From: JASHVB01 sp035523995
Lineage (GTDB): Bacteria > Pseudomonadota > Alphaproteobacteria > Acetobacterales > Acetobacteraceae
DNA length: 64,000 bases
NCBI GenBank assembly: GCA_035523995.1
Contig: DATKPQ010000153.1
Location: forward strand, 1 to 64,000
Direction: 5' to 3'
Shown one piece after another: positions 9,801 through 17,519 of the stretch (its first letter is position 1; each line of letters opens with the position of its first letter). The position numbers and the translations under genes are program-made. The notes under the pieces were generated by a model. It was not told where the DNA came from and did not search any database. It saw nothing but the letters and a program-made list of their open reading frames with translations.

Positions 9801-12800
9801 TTCAATCCCGGCACCGGCGATCCGACCGGCGGTGGCGACAATACCGTCCGCGTTATCGATTGGTCCGTCAGCGACGGCAGTACCAGCAACGGCGTCAGCA
9901 ACACCGGCACCAGCACGGTGGATATCGTGCACGTGGCGCCCACCATCGCCGCAGGTGTGACCGCGATCTTCGACGGCGGCGGATCCAGGGTGGTGCTGGA
10001 CGGCTCGATCGCGATCACCGACGTGGACAGCTTCGCCACGCTGGCCGGAGCGAGCGTCGCCATCAACAGCGGCAGCTTCGTTGACGGCGACATGCTGAAC
10101 TACACCAGCCTGGGCGGGCTCGGGATCGCCGGCACTTACGACACAGCCACCGGCACGCTGACGCTGAACGGCAGCTCCAGCATACTCAACTACGAATCGG
10201 CGCTCGACTCGATCACCTATAGTTTCATCCCCACAAACGCCGACCCGACCAATGGCGGCGGCGATACCAGCCGGACGATATCCTGGTCGGTGAATGACGG
10301 CGTCGCGGCCAGCAACATTGCCAGCAGTTCATTGTCCGACGTGCATATCGCGCCCAGCATCACCGCGTCCGGCACGGTTGGCTTCGCCATTGGCGGAACC
10401 GCGGCGGCACTCGACCCGGGGCTCATCGTCAACGATCCGGACAGCAGCAACAGCCTCACCGGCGCGACGATCTCGATCGGCGGGTTCGAGGCCGGCGACG
10501 TCCTGAACTTCGTCAACACCGGCTCGATCAGCGGCGGCTACAATCCGACGACCGGTGTCATGACACTGACCGGCACCGCGAGCATCGCGGCCTACCAGAG
10601 CGCGATGGCATCGATCACCTACAGCAGCACGATCAGCGATCCATCCTACGGCGGCGCCCATCCAACGCGCACGATCGACTGGACGGTGACCGACGGCACC
10701 AGCAGCAACGGCGTCAGCAACACCGGCAACACCGGGCTCACCGTGTATGGGCCGACCCCAGCCATCTCCGGCACCGCCGACTGGGTCGTCGATTACATCC
10801 AGCAAGGCACGGCGGCGACGCTGGATAGCCAGATCACGATATCGGACAGCGACAGCTCGACGCTGGTCGGCGCGACCGTAACGATCAGCGGCAGTGTGAT
10901 TGCCGGCGACACGCTGACGGCGAACACCGCCGATACCGAAATCACCGCCAGCTATAACGACGGCACGCTGACCCTGTCGGGTACCGATACGCTGGCCGAC
11001 TACCAGCAGGTGCTGCGCAGCGTCGTCTACGCCAGCAGTGCGGCCGATCCGACCAGCGATGGCGCGGATCGTGATCGAACGATCGTTTGGCAGGTGAACG
11101 ATGGTCGCGGCGGGAACAACCTGTCCAACATCGGCACGACCACCGTGGTGGATCACGTGCGTCCGGTAGTGACCACCGGCAACACGGTTGCTTTCGGCAT
11201 CGGCGCAGGGGCGATCCTGGTGCAGCCGACGCTCGGCGTTGCCGATGCCGACACCAACCCGATCCTGACAGGTACGGTGGTCATCAGCGCCGGGTCCCTG
11301 ACCGGCGACGTGCTGGCATTCAACCATGGCACCAATAGCGAGACGTTCGCCGGCGGCGTGACCATCGCGGCGAGCTACAACAACGGCACCCTGACGTTCG
11401 GCGAGTCGGGCGGCGCCAGCCTGGCCGACTGGCAGCAGGCGCTGGCGTCAGTGATCTTCGACAACACCGGTACCAATGCCGATAACAGCGGTGCCGATCC
11501 CACGCGCACGCTGACCTGGACGCTGAACACCAGCGATCCGCAGCAAACCAGCATGCCGGTAACCAGCACGGTCGACATCGCACCGCCGCCGGTGATCAGC
11601 GGCACGGTCGCCAATCAAGGGACGACTGACGAGGCGCCGATCCGGCCGTTCTCCGGCGTGACGGTCAACGACAGCAGCATCAACCAGATCGAGACGATCG
11701 TCGTCACGCTGTCCAACCCGGCCAACGGCACGCTGTCGGACAGCGTTGGTGGCAGCGTCAACAATGGCACCTACGTGGTTACCGGCACCACGCTGGCGGT
11801 CACGCAGGCGCTGCAGGCGCTGGTATTCACTCCAACGGCGCATGAGGTGGTGCCCGGCGGGACGGTGGCCTCCACCTTTACCCTCACGGCCACCAATTCG
11901 GCGGGCGCGACCGCCAGCAACAGCACCACCAGCGTCATCGCCACGGCGGCAAACGACCCGCCGGAGATCACCACCATCCCGGTCAACACCGGCGTGCCGA
12001 ACCAGGGCTCATCGGCGCCGTTTGCCGGGCTGGCCATCACCGACCCGGATGCCGGCGGCCATATCGGCACGTTGACCGTGGCGCTATCGCCGTCGAATGG
12101 CGGCACGCTCAGTGTGCTGTCCGGCGGCACGTTCGATGCCGCGACCGGCGTCTATTCGCTGGTCGGCACGATCGCAGCGCTGAGCACTGCCCTCGAGGAC
12201 CTGCTGTTCCTGCCCGGGCCGCCGCCGAGCGGCAGTTACGTCTCGACCACCGATTTCAGCGTCCAGGTGACGGACAGTGGCGGCGAGGCCATCAACAACA
12301 CAGTGACCGTCACCACCGTGACGCAGGAGGTGCCGGGGTTCAGCGGAACCGGCACATCCAACACGATCTCGGTGAGCCCCGACGGGACGAATTTTGCGCC
12401 GGCCTCCACAACGCCGGGCGCCAGCAACGAGGCAATTGTCACAGCGCCGACCACAGGCGGCTCCTACGCGGTGCCGAGCGACTATCAGGCCCTCTATCTC
12501 GGCGGTACGGTCGCGGCATCGTTGTCGGACAACGCGGTGGGCAATGCGGCGCTGATCGGCAACAGCGGCAACGATACGCTCAGCGCCACCCAGGGAAACG
12601 ACACGATCTCGGGCGGCACGGGCCGGAACCAGATCTCGGTCAGCGGCGCGTCCGATGTCGTGCAGGCCGGCACCGGCACCGACAATATCGATGCGACCGG
12701 CACGCTCGATACGGTCATGGCGGCAGGCACTGCGTCTGTCTCCGCCGCCGGAGCAGGGCAGTTCGTCGTCGGCAGTTCATCGATCTCCGGCGCGCTCACG

Positions 12801-14180
12801 GTGGTGGCGACCGGCAGCGACGATACGATCTCGGCCGGCACGGGCTCGCTGACCTCTACGGTCAATGGCAGCGGTGCGATGCTGTACGGCGGGTTCGGCA
12901 GCATCGCCGGCGGGCTGAACCTGTCGGTCGGCGGCTCGGGCGATACCGTCAATCCGGGTTACAGCACCGCGAAGGTGCAGGCTTCCGGCAACGGCGACCT
13001 GGTCTTTGGCGGATACGGCTCCACGGCAAGCATGCTGGCGGTGTCGCTGACGGGTTCGAATGACACGGTGAACCCCGGGGGCAGCGCCGCGGCGGTCAAC
13101 GCCTCAGGCAACAGCGAGATGATCTACGGCACGTTCGGCAGCCTGACCGGCGGGCTGCAGGTGGTTGCCGGCGGATCCGGCGACACGATCAATCCGGGGG
13201 TGGATCCGACGACCATTTCGGGTTCGGGCACCGGCGACCTCGTCTACGGCGATTTCGGCGCGCCGGGTGGCGGACTCAACGTCTCGATCAGCGGCGCAAA
13301 TGCCACCGTCAATCCCGGCATGAGCGCGGTCACGGTGCACGCAACCGGCCAGAACGATCTGGTCTACGGCACATTCGGCGACGTGCCGGGCAGCCTGTAC
13401 GTGTTCCTGGGTGGGACGGGCGACACGGTCAATCCGGGCATCGATCCGGCGACAGTGGTGGCGGCGGGCAGCAACGATCTGATTTACGGCAGTTTCGGCC
13501 CCGCTGCGGGCCCGCTTGTGGTCTCGGTAACGGGCGCGAACGACACCGTCGAGCCCGCCAATTCCCCGGCAACGGTTCAGGCGGGCAGCAGCAGCCAGGG
13601 GCTTTGGGTTTGGGGCGGGACAGGCAGCCTGGATTTCAGCGCCGGCGGCGGCAGCGCCACAGTCGCGGCTGGCAGCGGTGCCGTCTCCGCAACCGGCGGC
13701 AGTGGACCGCTGGTGTTCGTCGGCGGCCCGGACAGCAGCACAGTGACCGGTGGTGCCGGCGGTACGACGCTGTTCGGTGCGGCATCGGGCTCGATCGTCT
13801 ACGGCGGAAGTATCGGCGCCGCACTGATCGTCGCAAGCAGCGGCAATGAAACGTTGAACGCCGGCGCATCGAGCACAAACGACACGTTTGTTGCCGGCGC
13901 CGGCGCCGTCACCTTCACCGGCGGCTCGGGATCGGACAGTTTTCTGTTCTACCAGGACCTGACCGCGCCAGGCGGCGGCGCGCACGACGCAATCGCCGGA
14001 TTCACTGCAAATGATATCGTGCATCTGTCCGGGTATGGCGGCAACGAGGCCGCGACGGCTTTGACCGCGGCCGTCTCCACCGGCGGCAACACGACGATCA
14101 CGCTTTCGGACAACACGCAGATCACGTTCCTCGATGTTTCAAGTGCCAGCGCGCTGAGCGGCCATATCGTCTCGATATGA
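3849..14180 (+). CDS. Giant multi-repeat adhesin-like protein (about 3,440 residues)
   Basis: Predicted secreted or surface protein, probably an adhesin or biofilm matrix protein. Residues about 1-360 and 500-1340 are autotransporter-like beta-strand repeats rich in GTVTNAGTI-type motifs, with a cadherin-like unit between them. Residues about 1340-2580 hold nine units of about 135-140 residues (each with GGGSPVVLD, NYxSALASITYSFNPGTGDPT and RxIDWxVxDG). Two divergent units follow to about 2840. RTX-like repeats (NDTLSATQGNDTISGGTG; then about six 46-residue units with DLVYGTFG and GDTVNPG) lead to a C-terminus with GGSGSDSFLFYQD. No Sec signal peptide is visible, which fits type I secretion, but no ABC exporter lies nearby. 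The ATG at 3849 follows GGAGAG; a GTG at 3783 is possible. No autotransporter barrel is seen. Function is inferred from architecture. Confidence 0.8.
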   Translation: MTTTIPAGTSTFTITTGNATYSLASGLTRGAVNVYRGVRINGSDDVLLNSGTILAGVRPAVNEMGDYAALAIYGTGVSVTNQAGGYLHGAGTNVDGIEFAGAGGALVNAGLIVGGGGPANDAANAVGLFAGGSVTNLSSGTIATNGIFAESDATVVNYGVVLGGPVYGGVYLELGGTVTNLAGTIAANGGAYGIKIVGSAGTVTNAATISGSVTLADNYPNRVIVDPGAVFSGQVDGGDPTQSILELASGSGTGTLYAASSGFTNFATLTLDADASWIIDGDSSLPNEFGTIAGFAATDTIQLTGLIETISHQQTSGGLTHVTLTGDATMTLTIQGSVTNFQAISGDGNTDIEGVVVGPTLSTGGTVTYTGTVSPSPVVLDPGAAITDSNPVTGATIWFASGYLAGDQLNFTNQGSISGSFNNGTLVLTGTTSAAAFQSAIDSVTFSFSPGDGDPTDAGNHASRTIDWKATDASGPSSVTNSTVITSEGTVLLYDETIEETGIVAASETVNAGVMTLLNGGAGTLGHITVGSSLGTGNFLLTNNGSTSYIVVDTAIGTYGSGVTLLTDPTTIAATGQVTSTATYSAAVHGSSGPTWTLVNYGLVSDIAYGGIGVSLASAGTIINAASGVIAGDLRAGAGISIAGGGVVTNAANGTISGANGIQISGGTGTVLNLGRIDSDDHSTLAGNDGIYLQSGGTVINGAAGSTVSAAYINAYHVGVKIGSGGTGTVINYGTIFYGQGAPAVVLANGVVINGPSGAIRAQIIAGAADAIDISGTGAVVNYGTIKNINTGGTYYGVSLAGGGTVANLGTASLIVGTDGVYAGGNATVVNGGIISDDTASHDSNYIAVKLGAGTDRLIVDPGAVFVGQVTAAGTGTLELASAATAGTVSLLGTKYVGFGQVMIDSGAQWTLSAGNTLAAGATLTNSGTLTDAGTLLNDGMITGNRLALSGGVLTNASAGLLTATVYGAAAGAADTVVNFGTVTNSGGAAIYLHAGGSISNAAGALVAGYGSALRMQGSAAAVSNLGSLVGVTGIVASYGVYLGDGGLVTNGQGGSTSTASVQGYSGIGFPATASANGTLANYGTVLGYGSAGKGVFLGNTGTILNGQSNAGAALIQGGGIGVYAVDGTIINDATIVATGASIGDYGVQINSIGSVGNLGSTALIQGHVGVRIVDGGTVTNAGTIASSQGASGKAVEFDQGSVRLVDDPGAVFIGSIYGGNGGPAVFELASSSGTGTVTGFGTSITNFTSLVFDPGAQWTVSGNDSANGLGTLGISGFAIGDTIDLTGFVATAHTLSGSTLILTDAAAAQETLHVTGTFAAANLRAARDGSGTGTNVYLLPGSTITAGATASFTGGGSPVVLDGSIAITDPNGTLLSGATVDIDSGFTTGDTLSATGLSELGITGGYDPETGELTLAGTANIQNYESALKSVTYSFNPGTGDPTAGGVDTSRAIQWIVNDATGTSAPSTSTLDVVHAPPTLTVGGTVTFTGGGSPVVLDSSLAVADPDSNDMLNSGTVIIANFAAGDVLSAGTTVGGIAASYASGTLTLTGTATVADYRQVLDSVSYSVNPSDADPTAGIDPATRTIDWTVNDGSTSNGTAGGTSTVNEVHVVPTIVIGGTATFTGGGSAVTLDGTASVTDINSGGTLTGATVWINSGSLAGDMLNYASLTGLGITGIYSGGTLTLSGAADISSYDSALASITYSFNPGTGNPTAGDDTVRVIDWTVTDGSNVNGTSNTGSSTLDVVHVAPTISVLGTATFTGGGSPVVLDSAASATDPDSGGNLTGATIWINSGSVSGDILNYSSLNGLGIAGTYDALAGALTLTGTSSLANYDSALASITYSFNPGTGDPTGGGDNTVRVIDWSVTDGNASNGLSTTGSTTLDVVHVAPTISAAGTATFAGGGASVVLDSNAHVTDPDSNGNLAAAAIWISSGSIPGDMLNYASLTGLGINGTYDSVTGTLTLTGTSSLANYDSALASVTYSFNPGTGDPTGGGDNTVRVIDWSVSDGSTSNGVSNTGTSTVDIVHVAPTIAAGVTAIFDGGGSRVVLDGSIAITDVDSFATLAGASVAINSGSFVDGDMLNYTSLGGLGIAGTYDTATGTLTLNGSSSILNYESALDSITYSFIPTNADPTNGGGDTSRTISWSVNDGVAASNIASSSLSDVHIAPSITASGTVGFAIGGTAAALDPGLIVNDPDSSNSLTGATISIGGFEAGDVLNFVNTGSISGGYNPTTGVMTLTGTASIAAYQSAMASITYSSTISDPSYGGAHPTRTIDWTVTDGTSSNGVSNTGNTGLTVYGPTPAISGTADWVVDYIQQGTAATLDSQITISDSDSSTLVGATVTISGSVIAGDTLTANTADTEITASYNDGTLTLSGTDTLADYQQVLRSVVYASSAADPTSDGADRDRTIVWQVNDGRGGNNLSNIGTTTVVDHVRPVVTTGNTVAFGIGAGAILVQPTLGVADADTNPILTGTVVISAGSLTGDVLAFNHGTNSETFAGGVTIAASYNNGTLTFGESGGASLADWQQALASVIFDNTGTNADNSGADPTRTLTWTLNTSDPQQTSMPVTSTVDIAPPPVISGTVANQGTTDEAPIRPFSGVTVNDSSINQIETIVVTLSNPANGTLSDSVGGSVNNGTYVVTGTTLAVTQALQALVFTPTAHEVVPGGTVASTFTLTATNSAGATASNSTTSVIATAANDPPEITTIPVNTGVPNQGSSAPFAGLAITDPDAGGHIGTLTVALSPSNGGTLSVLSGGTFDAATGVYSLVGTIAALSTALEDLLFLPGPPPSGSYVSTTDFSVQVTDSGGEAINNTVTVTTVTQEVPGFSGTGTSNTISVSPDGTNFAPASTTPGASNEAIVTAPTTGGSYAVPSDYQALYLGGTVAASLSDNAVGNAALIGNSGNDTLSATQGNDTISGGTGRNQISVSGASDVVQAGTGTDNIDATGTLDTVMAAGTASVSAAGAGQFVVGSSSISGALTVVATGSDDTISAGTGSLTSTVNGSGAMLYGGFGSIAGGLNLSVGGSGDTVNPGYSTAKVQASGNGDLVFGGYGSTASMLAVSLTGSNDTVNPGGSAAAVNASGNSEMIYGTFGSLTGGLQVVAGGSGDTINPGVDPTTISGSGTGDLVYGDFGAPGGGLNVSISGANATVNPGMSAVTVHATGQNDLVYGTFGDVPGSLYVFLGGTGDTVNPGIDPATVVAAGSNDLIYGSFGPAAGPLVVSVTGANDTVEPANSPATVQAGSSSQGLWVWGGTGSLDFSAGGGSATVAAGSGAVSATGGSGPLVFVGGPDSSTVTGGAGGTTLFGAASGSIVYGGSIGAALIVASSGNETLNAGASSTNDTFVAGAGAVTFTGGSGSDSFLFYQDLTAPGGGAHDAIAGFTANDIVHLSGYGGNEAATALTAAVSTGGNTTITLSDNTQITFLDVSSASALSGHIVSI
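7877..11580 (+). repeat. Nine tandem coding repeats of about 405-420 bp in the giant protein
   Basis: Successive units begin near 7877, 8285, 8690, 9103, 9523, 9943, 10348, 10762 and 11157. The middle units (about 8690-9940) are the most alike at the DNA level, with long near-identical stretches such as those around 9400-9440 and 9820-9860, which suggests recent duplication or gene conversion. Outer units are more diverged. Confidence 0.8.
12850..13560 (+). repeat. About six 46-codon RTX-like repeats
   Basis: Each unit carries a (D/E)(L/M)(V/I)YGxFG motif followed by about 15 residues and a GDTVNPG or NDTVNPG motif, spaced by roughly 135-140 bases. They form the C-terminal part of the giant protein just before the final RTX-type domain. 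The repeated acidic GxxDTxxPG turns suggest beta-roll or calcium-binding structure, though they are not canonical RTX nonapeptides. Confidence 0.65.
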
Positions 14181-14216
14181 GCGGGATGCGGGACCTGGTG
14201 TGCATGCCGCATGTCA

Positions 14217-14340
14217 TGGCGAGCCACATGTCATTGCGAGGAGCAAAGCGACGAAGCAACCCCGGTCGTGTGAAGGCACGGACTATGCGTGCACTCCCCG
14301 CTCCCTTGCTTCGCGCCCCGCAATGACGTGCGGCTCGCCA
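14217..14340. repeat. Inverted-repeat intergenic element, copy 1
   Basis: The left arm beginning TGGCGAGCC at 14217 and continuing into TGTCATTGCGAGGAGC is matched on the opposite strand by the right arm ending at 14340 (TTGCTTCGCGCCCCGCAATGAC, then GGCTCGCCA). The whole can fold into one long hairpin. It contains the same TGTCATTGCGAG core and GCGACGAAGCA segment as the element at 29156. It lies between the giant gene and the glycosyltransferase gene and could act as a transcription end or as a mobile REP/MITE-like unit. Confidence 0.75.
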
Positions 14341-14367
14341 GGCAAACGAAGGGAGGCAAACTGACAC

Positions 14368-17277
14368 ATGCTGCGCGACTGGCCGGACCGCGATAACCGC
14401 AAACAGATATTGTTCGCCTTCGATGCGGCCTATGCCGCCGATCCGTACCGCGTGCACTCGATCGTCACCGGTGCGGCCGATCAGCTCGGCACCCAATTCG
14501 ATCGGATTCAATTGTTCTGCGAAGGGAACTACCGCGGCCCGCGATTCAGCCGCAACCATCCACGCGTCGTTCCCGTCCGGACACCGCCGGGCTGGTCGCC
14601 GCGCGTCGCCGCGCTGCGTGCCACACGCCGGCTCCGGCTGGCGGAATCGCCTGCCCGCTGGCTGTCGAATGTGGCAGCGCCTTTGGAGCCACTGCTTCGA
14701 TCGCTCGCCGCCAACCGCACCTATGACAGCGTCATAACGTTTTCCAGGAGCCTGGCATTCGCCATTACGGTGTTCCGCCTGGCGCATATCTTCGCATCCG
14801 TGCGGATGCCGCGTTTGCTCGCCGTCGTGCCGGCCAGCACGGCGGACGCGGGCGAGGCGGCGGACATCGAATGGCTGGGCGCCGTGTTATTGTGCGATGG
14901 CGAACTGGCCGCCGGCACGGGCAGTCCCACGAAAACCACCCGCCAGCCCGGCCATGGTCGCGACCCTGTCAGTCTACGATTTGCCGAGGCCTCCCCCTTG
15001 CGGTTCACCCACGCCTCGACATACCCCTCGGCCAACCGGGAGCCATGGCCGACCGTATGCTGGGCGGATTGTCTCGCCGACAGGATTGCACCGCGGCCAC
15101 CACCTCGCGACGTCGTCTTGTTTGTCCGCCCGGACTGGGCCAATTGCGGCAGCGCGACGACGTTCAATAGCCTGGCGCGCTATTTTCATGACAACGGCGC
15201 GCTACTTATCGATATTGCCATTTGGCCCTATGGCGGCACGTGGAGTGCGGCCGACCGCGACGCCAGGATCACGGAAGAGCAAAGGCAGATTGGTGCGGCG
15301 TTGTATTTTTCCATCCGGCGGTCCGCCTCGCTGTTGCGCATCGGCGCCGAGCTGGTGAAGGCCGCGATTGGCCTGCCGCCGACCACGATCGTGCGCCAGA
15401 AGCTGTTGCAGTACGCATTGGCCGCAAGGCCGGCAATCCTGGCGTCAGTGATCGGACGAGCGCGAATTTCACATATCTATCTGAATCATTTCTTTACCCA
15501 TCGCTATGCGCGCAGTTTCATTGGCCGGCGGCGGTTCTTTCTCGATACCCACGACATCCAGTCGGTGAACTGGGTGCAGGGCGGTGCCGTCAACTTCATC
15601 ACCGGCAGGGGCGACCTTTTCCACACGCTGCTGCGCGACGAACTGAGGATTCTGTCGCAGGCCCACCGGCTTTCATTTGTCAATCAGGAAGAACTGGCTC
15701 TCGCCCAGACAGTCATTCCACGCGAGAAGCTCGACCTGATCGTGGCTCTTCCCCCCATCCTACCCTGCGAACCGGCAATGCCCGCCGATCCGCCCAGGCT
15801 GCTGGTGGTTGCCAGCAACAACCTGCCTAACAAACGAGGGGTGCAGTGGTTCCTGGAGTCGGTCTGGCCGCTGATCCAGGCGGCGTTCTCGCATCCTGCA
15901 ACTCCGGACCGGCCGGCTCGCCCGCCGATTCTCGACATCTGCGGCAACATCGCCGCAGAGTTTATCGATGCCCGGTTCAGCTCCTGCATATTCCACGGGC
16001 CGGTCGAGGATCTGCGCGCATTCTATACCCGGGCCGATGCCGTGCTGCTGCCGGTCGTGATCGGTAGCGGTATCGCAATCAAGGCCATTGAGGCGATCCT
16101 GCACGGCCGTCCCGTCGTCGCCACGAGCCAGGCGCTTCGCGGGCTCCCCGACGAGGTCGTGCAGTGCATCGGCCACGCGAACGCAGCGAACGAATTCGCC
16201 ACGGCGGTCTTGAATCTGGTGACCTCGCCGTCAGACCGGCGAATTGCGACGGCGCGCGTCGCCGCGGCGGCGGCAATGATCCGGCAACAGGGATATTATG
16301 AGCGACTCGATGCTGCCATGGCTGCGGTGCGTACGCCGACCGCCATCACCGGGCAGGGATTCCGACCTGCCATTGCCCGGACCGTTCCCGGCGACATCAT
16401 GCTTGATCGCGTACGGCACATGCTCGCCCGGTATTTCCTGGCCGGTGAGCGAAGCGAGGAGCTGGTTGCCGATCCGCGGCGGATTGCCTTCGATGGCGAT
16501 CCGGCGTGGCTGGCACAGATATTCGCCAACCGAACGGTGCATGATGAAGATTACCGCGTCTTCGGTCATTTCCAGGATCCGCAATCGCTCATTCTCGATA
16601 TCGGAGCAAATTATGGCTATTCCGTCGCTTCGATGTTTGCGCAGGGTTGCGGGAGCTGCGTGCTGTCGTTTGAACCGGTCGAAGCGCTGGCGACTTGCCT
16701 TGCCGAGGTCGTGCGCCTCAATCCCGGCCGATGCGACTATCGCATGCTTGCGCTCGGGGGCGGCGCCGGCACCCAGGCCTTCGTCATGCCGGTCCTGAAC
16801 AATCGTGCGATCACCAGCCTGACGACGGCGGATGCAAGACCCGATATCGATAGCCTGGCGCGCAACATCTGCTCTTATCATGCGATGCACATGCGCGAAG
16901 AGCCATTTCTGTCACTGGCCTTCCACGCTTTCACCGCTCCGGTGCGAACGCTCGATGCAGCCTTGCGGGAGGGGGGACCGTTTTGCGTTCCAACAAGCAA
17001 GATCGTCGCTGCGAAGATCGATGCCGAGGGAACCGAGGCGGCGATCGTGGCTGGCGCGTTGGATACGTTTTCTGCCCACCGCCCGCTCATCCTGATCGAA
17101 GGCGCCAATCGCCAGGCCATGGTGAGGGAGATGCTGCAAGGCGTCGGCTACGAGTTCGCTATTCGATGCAGCGACCAGTTGTCGCTGAGCAATACCATTT
17201 CGCAACTTGCAAACGGGTTCTTTGTACACGCGACCCGGTTCAAGGAATACAGGACTTGCGGCCTGCTGTGCGGCTGA
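14368..17277 (+). CDS. Glycosyltransferase fused to an FkbM-family methyltransferase
   Basis: A 969-residue cytoplasmic bifunctional enzyme. The first about 650 residues form a GT4-like glycosyltransferase: the C-terminal Rossmann half is clearest, with VVIGSGIAIKAIEAILHGRP near residue 566 followed by VVATSQALRGLP. Residues about 690-960 form an FkbM methyltransferase, with SAM-binding LILDIGANYGYSV near 740, the acidic SFEPVEAL near 767 and KIDAEGTEA near 883. Such enzymes modify surface polysaccharides or glycoproteins. It lies downstream of the giant repeat protein in the same direction, so that protein is a possible target; this is inference. An inverted-repeat element separates the two genes, so co-transcription is doubtful. 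Confidence 0.8.
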   Translation: MLRDWPDRDNRKQILFAFDAAYAADPYRVHSIVTGAADQLGTQFDRIQLFCEGNYRGPRFSRNHPRVVPVRTPPGWSPRVAALRATRRLRLAESPARWLSNVAAPLEPLLRSLAANRTYDSVITFSRSLAFAITVFRLAHIFASVRMPRLLAVVPASTADAGEAADIEWLGAVLLCDGELAAGTGSPTKTTRQPGHGRDPVSLRFAEASPLRFTHASTYPSANREPWPTVCWADCLADRIAPRPPPRDVVLFVRPDWANCGSATTFNSLARYFHDNGALLIDIAIWPYGGTWSAADRDARITEEQRQIGAALYFSIRRSASLLRIGAELVKAAIGLPPTTIVRQKLLQYALAARPAILASVIGRARISHIYLNHFFTHRYARSFIGRRRFFLDTHDIQSVNWVQGGAVNFITGRGDLFHTLLRDELRILSQAHRLSFVNQEELALAQTVIPREKLDLIVALPPILPCEPAMPADPPRLLVVASNNLPNKRGVQWFLESVWPLIQAAFSHPATPDRPARPPILDICGNIAAEFIDARFSSCIFHGPVEDLRAFYTRADAVLLPVVIGSGIAIKAIEAILHGRPVVATSQALRGLPDEVVQCIGHANAANEFATAVLNLVTSPSDRRIATARVAAAAAMIRQQGYYERLDAAMAAVRTPTAITGQGFRPAIARTVPGDIMLDRVRHMLARYFLAGERSEELVADPRRIAFDGDPAWLAQIFANRTVHDEDYRVFGHFQDPQSLILDIGANYGYSVASMFAQGCGSCVLSFEPVEALATCLAEVVRLNPGRCDYRMLALGGGAGTQAFVMPVLNNRAITSLTTADARPDIDSLARNICSYHAMHMREEPFLSLAFHAFTAPVRTLDAALREGGPFCVPTSKIVAAKIDAEGTEAAIVAGALDTFSAHRPLILIEGANRQAMVREMLQGVGYEFAIRCSDQLSLSNTISQLANGFFVHATRFKEYRTCGLLCG

Positions 17278-17315
17278 CGCAAACATCGTATTGAAACTAT
17301 CCATTCCGGCGTGAT

Positions 17316-17345
17316 TCTGTGTAATCTGTGTAATCTGTGCAATCT
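17316..17345 (+). repeat. Short tandem repeat, 9-bp unit
   Basis: Units TCTGTGTAA, TCTGTGTAA and TCTGTGCAA stand head to tail at 17316-17342, followed by a partial TCTGCGG. The repeat is intergenic, 39 bases after the stop of the glycosyltransferase/FkbM gene. Confidence 0.8.
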
Positions 17346-17447
17346 GCGGCGAACCGGCTTTTCTCCGCGTTCGACCCGCCCGGGCGCCCAACGCCCCTCG
17401 GCCCGGCGCACGCCACCGACCGCGCCCCCACCGCCGGCAAAAAATTC

Positions 17448-17476
17448 TTGACGACCTGTTAGTTATCGGTTAAATA
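17448..17476 (+). promoter_or_regulatory. Promoter for the hypothetical gene at 17520
   Basis: TTGACG (17448-17453) and TAAATA (17471-17476) are separated by exactly 17 bases in an AT-rich patch after a GC-rich stretch, 44 bases before the predicted start codon. The -35 matches five of six consensus bases. Confidence 0.6.
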
Positions 17477-17519
17477 TACCAACTACTCCCGGTAACCCAG
17501 TAGGTTCAGCACACAGTCC

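Noticed and set aside
4109..11843. Long minus-strand open frames across the giant gene (for example 5619-8276 and 8487-9932)
   Set aside because: They are antisense shadows of a highly repetitive GC-rich gene; their translations are arginine/glycine/aspartate-rich and unlike any family, while the plus frame has clear repeat domains.
7877..13560. Regular repeats considered as a CRISPR array
   Set aside because: Units are about 405-420 or 138 bases, diverged, in frame and coding; there are no short identical repeats with unique spacers and no cas genes.
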